From NCBI GenBank assembly GCA_017629325.1, contig JAGBXL010000195.1, positions 1 to 11,418 of the forward strand: a DNA stretch of 11,418 nt, given 5' to 3'. A program made the position numbers and the translations under genes. Shown here piece by piece: positions 1 to 6,236 of this stretch; the stretch's first letter is position 1; each line of letters opens with the position of its first letter. Below the pieces are notes generated by a model that was given only the letters and a program-made list of their open reading frames with translations, did no database searches and was not told the DNA's origin. This DNA is from Clostridia bacterium. Lineage in GTDB: Bacteria; Bacillota; Clostridia; UMGS1810.

Positions 1-250
1 CAGGCGGTGGTGAGGTGTTGTAGGGTGCAGCGTTTACGATGCACCGTTATCGGAATGTCGGAAACCGCCATTCCCTACATTTTCCACCTCATCCGTCTTT
101 GCTTCGCAAATCCACCTTCTCCTCAAGGGGAAGGCTCAACCAAACAATAATTTACTGTTCAATTTCACACTTGATCGAAAAGCTCCCTCTGATGAGGGAA
201 CTGTCAAGAGGCACGTGTTAACGCACTTTTTTATTATGTAGGAAATTACT
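1..250. repeat. MITE-like palindromic repeat, left part outside the window
   Basis: No credible gene lies here. The stretch is packed with short inverted repeats: GGTGCA 24-29 with TGCACC 40-45, GGCGGT 3-8 with ACCGCC 64-69, TGAGGTG 11-17 with CACCTCA 85-91, and CCCTC 185-189 with GAGGG 194-198. Its vocabulary (CCTCATCCGTC, GCTTCGC, CTTCTCCTC, GCTCCCTCTGATGAGGG) resembles non-coding repeats common between genes in gut Clostridia; that is recalled, not searched. The right end, about 218-249, carries an ACGC/TTTTTTAT/TAGGAAATTA-type terminus that recurs at 386-416. No transposase is present, so if mobile it would need one supplied elsewhere. Confidence 0.55.
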
Positions 251-261
251 ACTTTTAAGTT

Positions 262-416
262 GTAATTTCCGGAATATCAAAAAAGCGTACCTTAATCCCC
301 TCAAGATTGAGGGGCGGTGATTGCCGGTGGCAATCGTTTACCGCCGACCGAAGCGAAGCTGAGAAAGGGGAGTTGAGGTGTTTATTAAAACGCTTTTTTA
401 TAATATAGGAAATTAT
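262..416. repeat. Second MITE-like element with terminal inverted repeats
   Basis: The left end (262-288) and the reverse complement of the right end (about 390-416) match at 20 of 27 positions, including the blocks TAATTTCC and AAAAAAGCGT. Inside are two clean hairpins: CCCCTCAA 297-304 with TTGAGGGG 307-314, and GATTGCC 319-325 with GGCAATC 329-335, the latter enclosed by GCGGT 314-318 with ACCGC 340-344. The left end also pairs with the end of the preceding repeat (GGAAATTAC 241-249 with GTAATTTCC 262-270), so the two elements sit back to back. There is no coding capacity. The element ends just before the promoter of the carboxypeptidase gene. Confidence 0.6.
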
Positions 417-420
417 AAAA

Positions 421-449
421 TCCTTCTTTTTCTCATATATTTGTATAAT
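421..449 (+). promoter_or_regulatory. Possible promoter of the carboxypeptidase gene
   Basis: A perfect TATAAT lies at 444-449, about 20 nt before the TTG start at 470. No good -35 box is found 16-18 nt upstream (only TCCTTC at 421-426). The assignment rests on the -10 box alone. The -35 region directly abuts the end of the repeat at 262-416. Confidence 0.35.
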
Positions 450-469
450 GAGAAAGGCAGGGTTTTATT

Positions 470-1360
470 TTGAAAAAATTAAGTTTTATTATTTGTTTTA
501 TGTTTTTTGTTTCTATTTGCAACAGTGCAGATGCACTTTCCTTAAGTGCGGTTTGTGCCCTACTCACTGAAGCATATACAGGAGACTGTGTATAGGCAAC
601 AAATGCCGAAAGACAAAGGGCTATGGCAAGCACCACTAAAATAATGACGGCAATATGCACTTTAGAAAACATAAATTCAAATGTGCCCGTAACTGTTAAA
701 AAAGAAGCGGCGGGAATTGAGGGCTCGTCTATATATTTAACTGCGGGAGAAAAAATAACCATAAAGGAGCTACTTTGCGGAATGCTTTTAAATTCGGGCA
801 ACGATGCCGCAACTGCACTTGCTCTTGAGGTTGGTGGCACGGTGGAGGGATTTTCAAAGCTTATGAATAAAACCGCCAAAAAAATAGGTGCCACCTCCTC
901 AAATTTTAAAAACCCCAGCGGATTATATGAAGAAGAGCACTACACAACCGCACGCGACCTTGCCAAAATTTCTGCCTATGCACTTCAAAATCCCCTTATA
1001 AGATGGATAGTTTCTTCAAAGGAATTAAAAATTTCGGGCGGTGAAAAAGCTAAAGTCAGGTATTTAAAAAACCACAACAAGCTTTTGTGGCAATATGAGG
1101 GCTGCACGGGAATAAAAACAGGCTACACCAAAAAATGCGGCAGGTGTTTGGTTAGCTCGGCAGAAAAAAACGGCAGGGAGCTTATTGCCGTAACCTTAAA
1201 TGCTCCTGACGATTGGAGAGACCACACAGCCCTTTTTGATTATGGCTTTTCTCTTGTGGGGGGCGGACTCATAAATTCAGGGGCAGATATTAAAAAAGAA
1301 GAAAAGCCACTCTATAAAGATGTGTTTTCTCTCTTAATGAATTTTGTGTTTACACCCTGA
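470..1360 (+). pseudogene. D-alanyl-D-alanine carboxypeptidase (PBP5/DacF-like) interrupted by an in-frame TAG
   Basis: This family trims the terminal D-Ala from peptidoglycan stem peptides outside the membrane. Reading from TTG at 470 gives a classic signal peptide (KK, hydrophobic stretch, SADA cleavage site near residues 19-22), then the usual first strand (SAVCALLTEAYTGDCV). A TAG at 593-595 (codon 42) follows, and after it the same frame runs open to TGA at 1358-1360. All catalytic motifs lie after the TAG: SxxK (STTK, 54-57), SGN (109-111) and KTG (216-218). The family usually has Tyr at the TAG position, one base away from TAG. A restart at ATG 623 would begin two residues before the catalytic Ser and lack export, so it should not rescue function. 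The full frame, about 296 codons, is short for the family and lacks the usual C-terminal domain and anchor helix. A recent nonsense mutation or an assembly error are the main explanations; readthrough is less likely. The weak ribosome site is AGGCAGGG near 456-462. Confidence 0.85.
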
Positions 1361-1377
1361 CAAAATTTGTGTATAAT
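1349..1377 (+). promoter_or_regulatory. Sigma-A-type promoter for folC-rsuA
   Basis: TTTACA at 1349-1354 and TATAAT at 1372-1377 are separated by exactly 17 nt. The -35 box lies inside the last codons of the carboxypeptidase gene. The predicted start of transcription is near 1384, giving a leader of about 35 nt before folC. This means folC and rsuA do not depend on transcription through the broken gene upstream. Confidence 0.7.
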
Positions 1378-1419
1378 ATAAACTAGATTAATTTGATTTT
1401 TGTAAACAGGTGATAAAAA

Positions 1420-2658
1420 ATGAGCACATTAAGTTATAGCTCAAAAAACGAAAAATTCTGCTTGGAACTAGGCAGAGTTAAAAGGCTTTTAGAAAAGGCG
1501 GGCAGTCCGGATGAAGATATGAGCATAATACATATAGCCGGAACAAATGGCAAGGGCTCTGTTTGTGCGTATTTAGAAGCAGGGCTTACCGATGCAAAAA
1601 TAAAATGCGGCAGATTTTCTTCTCCTGAGCTTTTTTCGGTGGAAGATACTATAAGCGTTAATTGTGTTCCTATTGAAAAAAAAGACCTTTCGGCTCTTTT
1701 AAAGAAATTAGAGCCTTTATGCCTTGAAGTTAAAGAAGAAATGGGCAAAGAGCCTTCGCCCTTTGAGGTTTTATTTGTTGCCGCACTTTTGTATTTTAAA
1801 AAGAAAAAGTGCAAAAAAGTTATATTAGAATGCGGCATGGGCGGTATTGGCGATGCCACAAATGCCATTGTAGCTTCGGATATAGCTGTTTTAACAAGCA
1901 TAGACCTTGACCACAGAGAGTATCTTGGAAAAAGCATAAAGGAAATAGCCATAAACAAATGCGGGATACTGCGTGAGGGAAAAATTGTTTTCTCGGCAGT
2001 TCAGAAGAAAACGGTGGAATATGCCATAATTAAAGAATGTAAAAATAAAAACTGTCAGCTTGGTTTTGTTAAAGAGCTTGAAATAGTAAATATGGATAAT
2101 TTAAATGCAGTTGTAAATACCAAATTCGGCTCTTTAAGGCTTTCTCTGGCAGGAGTGCATCAGGCAAAAAATGCCGCCCTTGCACTTGAGGTTATGAAAT
2201 ATTTAGGGTTAAAAGAAGAAAATATTATAAAAGCACTCACTACTGCCGAAAATAAAGCAAGACTAGAAGAAATAGCAAAAGGCGTGTATTTTGACGGTGC
2301 ACACAATCCGGCAGGAGTAAAAAGCCTTGTTAAAAGCATAAATATGGCAGAAATAAAGGGTAAAATCATATTTGCAGTGGGCTTTATGGCAGATAAAGAC
2401 ATATCGGGCTGCTTTGAGGAATTAAAAAAATTAAAAAACAAAAACTTTGAAATATACACTACTGCCGTGCACTCAAATCCCCGAAGAGAAACGGCAGAAA
2501 ATCTACTTACAAAGGCAAACGAAAAAGGCTTTAAAGGGGATAGCTTTTCAAATATTTATGAAGCCGTTAAAAAAGCAAGAGAAAATGCCGATGCCGTGTT
2601 TGCTTTTGGTTCACTTTACATGTATAAGGAGCTGATGGGCGGGGGTGAAATGGCTTGA
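1420..2658 (+). CDS. folC: Bifunctional folylpolyglutamate synthase / dihydrofolate synthase
   Basis: FolC adds glutamate to folates, and in bacteria often also to dihydropteroate, using ATP in the cytoplasm; glutamylation retains folates in the cell. The 412-residue protein has the Mur-ligase fold. The ATP loop GTNGKGS is at residues 41-47, after HIA. It is followed by the LECGMGG..DATN segment, the TSIDLDH..YLG..IKEIAINKCGI block that carries the metal and lysine positions, and a C-terminal ligase domain with YFDGAHNPAG. Length is close to the usual 420-430. The N-terminus is slightly short and omits part of the usual opening helix. The start is ATG 1420 with AGGTGAT at 1408-1414. Its TGA overlaps the TTG start of rsuA, so the two are probably translationally coupled. 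Whether it has both activities cannot be told from sequence alone. Confidence 0.93.
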   Translation: MSTLSYSSKNEKFCLELGRVKRLLEKAGSPDEDMSIIHIAGTNGKGSVCAYLEAGLTDAKIKCGRFSSPELFSVEDTISVNCVPIEKKDLSALLKKLEPLCLEVKEEMGKEPSPFEVLFVAALLYFKKKKCKKVILECGMGGIGDATNAIVASDIAVLTSIDLDHREYLGKSIKEIAINKCGILREGKIVFSAVQKKTVEYAIIKECKNKNCQLGFVKELEIVNMDNLNAVVNTKFGSLRLSLAGVHQAKNAALALEVMKYLGLKEENIIKALTTAENKARLEEIAKGVYFDGAHNPAGVKSLVKSINMAEIKGKIIFAVGFMADKDISGCFEELKKLKNKNFEIYTTAVHSNPRRETAENLLTKANEKGFKGDSFSNIYEAVKKARENADAVFAFGSLYMYKELMGGGEMA

Positions 2659-3356
2659 GAATAGATAAATACATTGGCAACAGCACCCATTACAGCCGAA
2701 AGGAATTAAAGGTTTTTTTCAAAAAAGGGCTTGTAAGATTAAATGGCGAGGTTGTAACGGATATAGGCAAACACATAAATGAGGAAACAGATGAGGTAAG
2801 CCTTTCGGGCGAGGTTATTAAATATTCAAAATTTACCTACCTTATGCTTAATAAACCCGCAGGCTATATAAGTGCTACCTTTGATAAAAAGTTTCCTGTT
2901 GTAACAGATTTGGTGCCAGAGGAATTTTCGCATCTTCAGTTATTCCCCGTTGGCAGACTTGATTTAGACACCGTGGGGCTACTTGTTTTAACCAACGACG
3001 GCGATTTGGCACACAGGCTTTTAATTCCGAAATCTCATGTTCCCAAAACCTATTTTGTTAAAAGCGAAAAGCCTCTTACCGAAGATGGAATAAAGGTTTT
3101 TGAGACGGGAGTAGACTTGGGTGATTTCACCACAATTCCTGCAAAAGTGGAAAAACTAAGCGAAAAAGAGGCTCACCTTACCATTTTTGAGGGTAAATAT
3201 CATCAGGTTAAGAGAATGTATGAAGCAATAGATAATAAAGTTGTTTATTTAAAAAGAGTAAAAATGGGCGAATTAGAGCTTGATGAAACAATAGAAGAAG
3301 GAAAAATGAGACCTTTAACAGATGAGGAAATAAAGAAATTAATGAATAATGAATAA
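2655..3356 (+). CDS. rsuA: 16S rRNA pseudouridine synthase, RsuA/RluB family
   Basis: Members of this family isomerise a uridine of rRNA to pseudouridine during ribosome assembly. The 233-residue protein starts with an S4 RNA-binding domain (about 1-45: MRIDKYI, SRKELKVFFKKGLVRLNG). The catalytic domain follows, with LNKPAG at 65-70 and GRLDLDT at 100-106, where Asp103 is the expected catalytic residue. The later blocks LLIPKSHVPKTY and EGKYHQVKRM fit RsuA (16S position 516) better than RluB or RluE, but sub-family is an inference. Translation starts at TTG 2655, overlapping the folC stop by 4 nt (TTGA); GGGGGTGA at 2640-2647 is the ribosome site. The last residues, MNNE, and the TAA come from a palindromic repeat that covers the gene end. 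Confidence 0.9.
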   Translation: MRIDKYIGNSTHYSRKELKVFFKKGLVRLNGEVVTDIGKHINEETDEVSLSGEVIKYSKFTYLMLNKPAGYISATFDKKFPVVTDLVPEEFSHLQLFPVGRLDLDTVGLLVLTNDGDLAHRLLIPKSHVPKTYFVKSEKPLTEDGIKVFETGVDLGDFTTIPAKVEKLSEKEAHLTIFEGKYHQVKRMYEAIDNKVVYLKRVKMGELELDETIEEGKMRPLTDEEIKKLMNNE

Positions 3357-3494
3357 AGAATACTGAATAATGAAGAATTACGGTGCAAATCCGCAGGCGG
3401 ATTTGAAATTTTTAATAAAAGTTTTGCTCGAGGCAAAATTACCGCAATTATTCACTATTCATTATTCATCAGCGAAGCGACTTCATTATTCATT
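3341..3494. repeat. Palindromic AATGAATAATGAA repeat element between rsuA and tex
   Basis: ATGAATAATGAATA at 3342-3355 is repeated as a perfect 14-nt inverse at 3456-3469, and again (13 nt, 3341-3353) as TTCATTATTCATT at 3482-3494. An inner pair is TGAATAAT 3364-3371 with ATTATTCA 3447-3454. Within the arms are two further hairpins: CAAATCCGC 3386-3394 with GCGGATTTG 3397-3405, and TTTTGC 3422-3427 with GCAAAA 3433-3438. The layout is that of a small non-autonomous palindromic element. It overlaps the last four sense codons and stop of rsuA and ends about 17 nt before the tex ribosome site. No classic terminator or promoter is evident in this gap; any of the hairpins could act on the rsuA mRNA end. 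Confidence 0.7.
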
Positions 3495-3520
3495 TAATTA
3501 TTATGTATTCGGAGGATAAA

Positions 3521-5665
3521 ATGGACATTATTAAAGTTTTGGCAAAAGAACTTGAACTAAAAGAAACCCAGGTGGAAAACACAGTTAAGCTTATAGACGA
3601 GGGCAACACAATTCCATTTATTGCCCGTTACAGAAAAGAGGTAACAGGTGCTCTTGACGATGAGGTTTTAAGAAAGCTCTACGACAGGCTTTGCTATCTT
3701 CGTTCTTTAGATGAAAGAAGAGAAGAAATCATTCACCTTATTGAAGAACAGGGCAAAATGACAGATGACTTAATGGCAGAAATTTTAAAAGCCGAAATTC
3801 TTCAGGAATTAGAAGACATTTACCGCCCTTATAGACCAAAAAGAAGAACAAAAGCAACCATTGCCAAAGAAAAAGGGCTTGAGCCACTAGCCATGCTTAT
3901 TTATATGCAGCAGGAAAAAACAGGTAACCCCTATGATTTTGCAAGGGAATATATAAATGAAGAATTAGGTGCTAATAGCGAAGAAGAAGCCATAGAGGGT
4001 GCTATGGATATAATTGCCGAAATGGTTTCCGACGATGCCGACTACCGCAAGGAAATAAGGGCGTTGACATTTAAAGCGGGCATATTAAAATCTAAAGCTG
4101 CAACAGATGAAGACAGCGTTTATGCAATGTATTATGATTTTGGCGAGCCTGTTTCAAAAATTGCATCTCACAGAGTATTGGCTATAAACCGCGGTGAAGC
4201 AGAAAAGTTTTTATCGGTATCCGTTGAAATAGAAGAAGAAATGATACTTAACTATCTCTATGGTCAAACTGTTAGGGAATCAATTTTTTCTGAAATAGTT
4301 AAAACCGCAGTTGCAGATAGCTATAAAAGGCTTATAAAGCCCTCTATTGAAAGGGAAATAAGAAACACTTTAACCGAAAATGCAGGGGAGCAGGCAATAG
4401 GGCTTTTTTCAAAAAATTTATATCAGCTTTTAATGCAGCCGCCAATGAGGGGCAAAACTGTTCTTGGCTTAGACCCCGGATACAGAACAGGCTGCAAGCT
4501 TGCTGTTGTTGACGAAACAGGCAAGGTTTGCGACACGGGTGTGGTTTTTTGCACCTTGGAGCATCACGACAAAGAAAAAAGTGCTAAGCTTATAAAAAGC
4601 CTTATTTTAAAACACAAGGTAGAGCTGATTGCCATAGGTAATGGCACAGCCTCTAAAGAATCCGAAATGTTTATAGCAGGAATTTTAAAAGAGCTAGATA
4701 CAAAGGTTTATTATATGATGGTAAACGAGGCGGGAGCTTCGGTTTATTCTGCATCAAAGCTTGCAGCAGAAGAATTCCCCGATTTCACTGTTGAAGAGAG
4801 GAGTGCCACATCTATTGCCCGCAGAATTCAGGACCCTCTGGCAGAATTAGTTAAAATAGACCCCAAATCAATAGGTGTTGGTCAGTATCAGCACGATATG
4901 AATCAAAAAAGGCTCTCCGAGGCACTGGGCGGAGTTGTTGAAAACTGCGTAAACAGCGTGGGTGTTGATTTAAACACTGCATCTGCACCGCTACTTTCCT
5001 ATGTTGCGGGAATCTCGGCACCAATAGCAAAAAACATTGTTAAATACCGCGAGGAAAATGGCAAATTCTCATCACGCTCACAGCTTTTAAAGGTTGCAAA
5101 GCTTGGTCCCAAGGCATTTACACAGTGTGCAGGCTTTTTAAGAATTCCCGGAGCGAAAAATGTTTTAGACACAACCTCCGTTCACCCCGAAAGCTACGAA
5201 GCTGCAGCAAGCCTTTTATCTGAGGTTGGCTACACTGCCCAAGATGTTGCCGCAGGCAATATATCCGATTTAAAATTGAGAATGAAAAACATAAATCTCG
5301 ATGATTTCTGTGCCAAATATGATGTTGGCAAAATAACAATTAACGATATTGCCGATTCTCTTTTAAAACCCGGCAGAGACCCACGAGACGAAATGCCCAC
5401 ACCGATTTTAATGGAAGATGTTATGAGCATGGAAGATTTAAAGCCCGGAATGATTATGACGGGAACAGTTAGAAATGTAATAGATTTTGGCGCATTTGTT
5501 GATATTGGTGTTCATCAGGACGGACTTGTGCATATATCGCAGATTTCAAATAAATTTGTTAAGCACCCCACAGATGTTTTATCAGTTGGCGATATTGTTA
5601 AGGTTAAGGTTATAGATGTGGATACCAAAAAGGGAAGGATATCGCTTTCTATGAAAGATGTGTGA
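3521..5665 (+). CDS. tex: Tex family RNA-binding transcription/RNA-fitness protein with S1 domain
   Basis: Tex is a widespread cytoplasmic nucleic-acid-binding protein linked to transcription and RNA homeostasis; its exact role varies between species. The 714-residue protein shows the N-terminal helical domain with IPFIARYRKEVTG. A YqgF/RNase H-like domain starts near residue 312 (LGLDPGYRTG, then VVDETGKV). Helix-hairpin-helix segments lie at about 480-550 (GVDLNTAS, GISAPIAKNIV, LGPKAFTQCAGFLRI). A C-terminal S1 domain covers about 637-714 (GTVRNVIDFGAFVDIGVHQDGLVHISQIS). The length is normal for the family. I take ATG 3521 because GGAGG lies at 3511-3515 with ideal spacing; the ATG at 3503 sits upstream of that site and has none of its own. 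The TGA is followed at once by a structured element that includes a strong terminator. No clear promoter is visible in the repeat-filled gap upstream. Confidence 0.95.
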   Translation: MDIIKVLAKELELKETQVENTVKLIDEGNTIPFIARYRKEVTGALDDEVLRKLYDRLCYLRSLDERREEIIHLIEEQGKMTDDLMAEILKAEILQELEDIYRPYRPKRRTKATIAKEKGLEPLAMLIYMQQEKTGNPYDFAREYINEELGANSEEEAIEGAMDIIAEMVSDDADYRKEIRALTFKAGILKSKAATDEDSVYAMYYDFGEPVSKIASHRVLAINRGEAEKFLSVSVEIEEEMILNYLYGQTVRESIFSEIVKTAVADSYKRLIKPSIEREIRNTLTENAGEQAIGLFSKNLYQLLMQPPMRGKTVLGLDPGYRTGCKLAVVDETGKVCDTGVVFCTLEHHDKEKSAKLIKSLILKHKVELIAIGNGTASKESEMFIAGILKELDTKVYYMMVNEAGASVYSASKLAAEEFPDFTVEERSATSIARRIQDPLAELVKIDPKSIGVGQYQHDMNQKRLSEALGGVVENCVNSVGVDLNTASAPLLSYVAGISAPIAKNIVKYREENGKFSSRSQLLKVAKLGPKAFTQCAGFLRIPGAKNVLDTTSVHPESYEAAASLLSEVGYTAQDVAAGNISDLKLRMKNINLDDFCAKYDVGKITINDIADSLLKPGRDPRDEMPTPILMEDVMSMEDLKPGMIMTGTVRNVIDFGAFVDIGVHQDGLVHISQISNKFVKHPTDVLSVGDIVKVKVIDVDTKKGRISLSMKDV

Positions 5666-5924
5666 TTTCGGAGATGTAAAAATGCTCCGGATCGCAAAAG
5701 GCACGGAATAAAATGTATAAAAACATTTATTTTTGCTAAAATCGAAAATGTAATAAAAGGTAAGAACCCTGTTGACCGACAGGGTTCTTTTTATGTGCCT
5801 TTTGCTATAAACGAACCTCGCCACTCGCAGTACCTTTGTACAGCTTCGGGCTACCACACCAAATAAACGGGGTTTATTTGGTGCTCGGTTCGATTATTCC
5901 AAAACATTTTTCCTATCTCCGAGG
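5666..5924 (+). repeat. Structured intergenic element, copy A (after tex)
   Basis: The element is closed by long imperfect end repeats: TCGGAGAT 5668-5675 with ATCTCCGA 5915-5922, and AAAAATG 5678-5684 with CATTTTT 5905-5911. Inside, GCAAAAGGCAC 5694-5704 pairs perfectly with GTGCCTTTTGC 5795-5805 and encloses the terminator hairpin 5762-5789. A second branch is closed by CGAACC 5812-5817 with GGTTCG 5887-5892. It holds GCAGTAC 5827-5833 with GTACAGC 5838-5844 and a 12-bp hairpin (5857-5868 with 5872-5883). Block 5821-5860 matches 8461-8500 of copy B at 35 of 40 positions. Strand is given as that of the upstream gene. It could be a mobile palindromic element or a structured RNA; I do not recognise a named family. 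Confidence 0.8.
5762..5792 (+). terminator. Rho-independent terminator of tex
   Basis: An 11-bp perfect stem (AAGAACCCTGT 5762-5772 with ACAGGGTTCTT 5779-5789), a 6-nt loop TGACCG, and a run of T at 5788-5792. It lies about 100 nt after the tex stop, inside structured element copy A. Confidence 0.9.
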
Positions 5925-5953
5925 AGTGTAAAAATGCTGCGGATAAAAAGCAG
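5923..5953 (+). repeat. Direct repeat of the left end of element A; possible third, truncated copy
   Basis: TGTAAAAATGCTGCGGAT at 5927-5944 repeats 5675-5692 with one mismatch in 18. The copy begins exactly where the right end of element A finishes. It is followed by a spacer and a new terminator hairpin (5990-6021), the same order as in the left half of copies A and B. The right half is absent. Confidence 0.55.
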
Positions 5954-5989
5954 TTAATATGTAATAAGTAATAGTGAATAAGTATAGTT

Positions 5990-6021
5990 GAAATCCGCCT
6001 TTATAGGCGGATTTCTTTGTT
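5990..6021 (+). terminator. Second rho-independent terminator between tex and the EF-G gene
   Basis: A 10-bp perfect stem (GAAATCCGCC 5990-5999 with GGCGGATTTC 6006-6015), a 6-nt loop TTTATA, then TTTGTTTTT. It stands about 200 nt after the first terminator. Its arms AAATCCGC/GCGGATTT are the same as those of the hairpin at 3386-3405, so it may itself derive from a dispersed repeat. Confidence 0.8.
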
Positions 6022-6114
6022 TTTAGTAATATTGCACGAAATTTTTTGTGTATTTTTGTTAGAAAAATCATAAAAACAAAAGAGGAAAATGTGAAACTTT
6101 CACGAAATAGATAG

Positions 6115-6144
6115 GTAACAGATATTTTTTCTGTAATTTATTAT
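6115..6144 (+). promoter_or_regulatory. Possible promoter of the EF-G-like gene
   Basis: GTAACA at 6115-6120 and TATTAT at 6139-6144, 18 nt apart, match the consensus boxes at 4 of 6 and 5 of 6 positions. The predicted start of transcription near 6151 would give a leader of about 86 nt. A perfect short dyad, GTGAAA-C-TTTCAC, lies just upstream at 6091-6103 and could be an operator, though it may be chance in AT-rich DNA. Confidence 0.4.
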
Positions 6145-6152
6145 TAAGACGG

Positions 6153-6225
6153 ACTGCACCAAAAGCAGTGCTGCCATATAAGGTTTACTTTCACTGACAG
6201 AATTCCTTATAAACCTTAAAGGAGG
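6153..6225 (+). promoter_or_regulatory. Structured 5' leader of the EF-G-like gene with competing hairpins at the ribosome site
   Basis: The first hairpin is ACTGC 6153-6157 with GCAGT 6165-6169. Downstream, three pairings compete: TATAAGG 6177-6183 with CCTTATA 6205-6211, TAAGGTTTA 6179-6187 with TAAACCTTA 6210-6218, and TTCCTT 6203-6208 with AAGGAG 6219-6224. The last would cover the strong ribosome site AAAGGAGG at 6218-6225; the first two block it and leave the site free or nearly free. This is the geometry of a translational switch, but no ligand or known family can be named. Confidence 0.45.
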
Positions 6226-6236
6226 ATGGATTAATT

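Noticed and set aside
39..221. A 60-residue open frame near the window start
   Set aside because: It is composed of palindromic repeat sequence, has no ribosome site, and resembles no protein family.
623..1360. A normal carboxypeptidase gene starting at ATG 623
   Set aside because: This start lies two residues before the catalytic Ser and drops the signal peptide; the upstream in-frame coding sequence to TTG 470 shows the true gene is longer and interrupted.
470..1360. TAG reassigned to an amino acid genome-wide
   Set aside because: The other genes, including two of about 700 codons, contain no in-frame TAG, and TAG is rare as a stop in AT-rich Clostridia, so its absence at nine stops is weak evidence.
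3341..3494. A CRISPR-like array, because AATAATGAA-type motifs recur
   Set aside because: The repeats are short, inverted as well as direct, and not evenly spaced; no cas gene is present.
5582..5857. A 91-residue minus-strand frame over the end of tex and element A
   Set aside because: It overlaps the S1 domain of tex and the tex terminator, and lacks a start signal.
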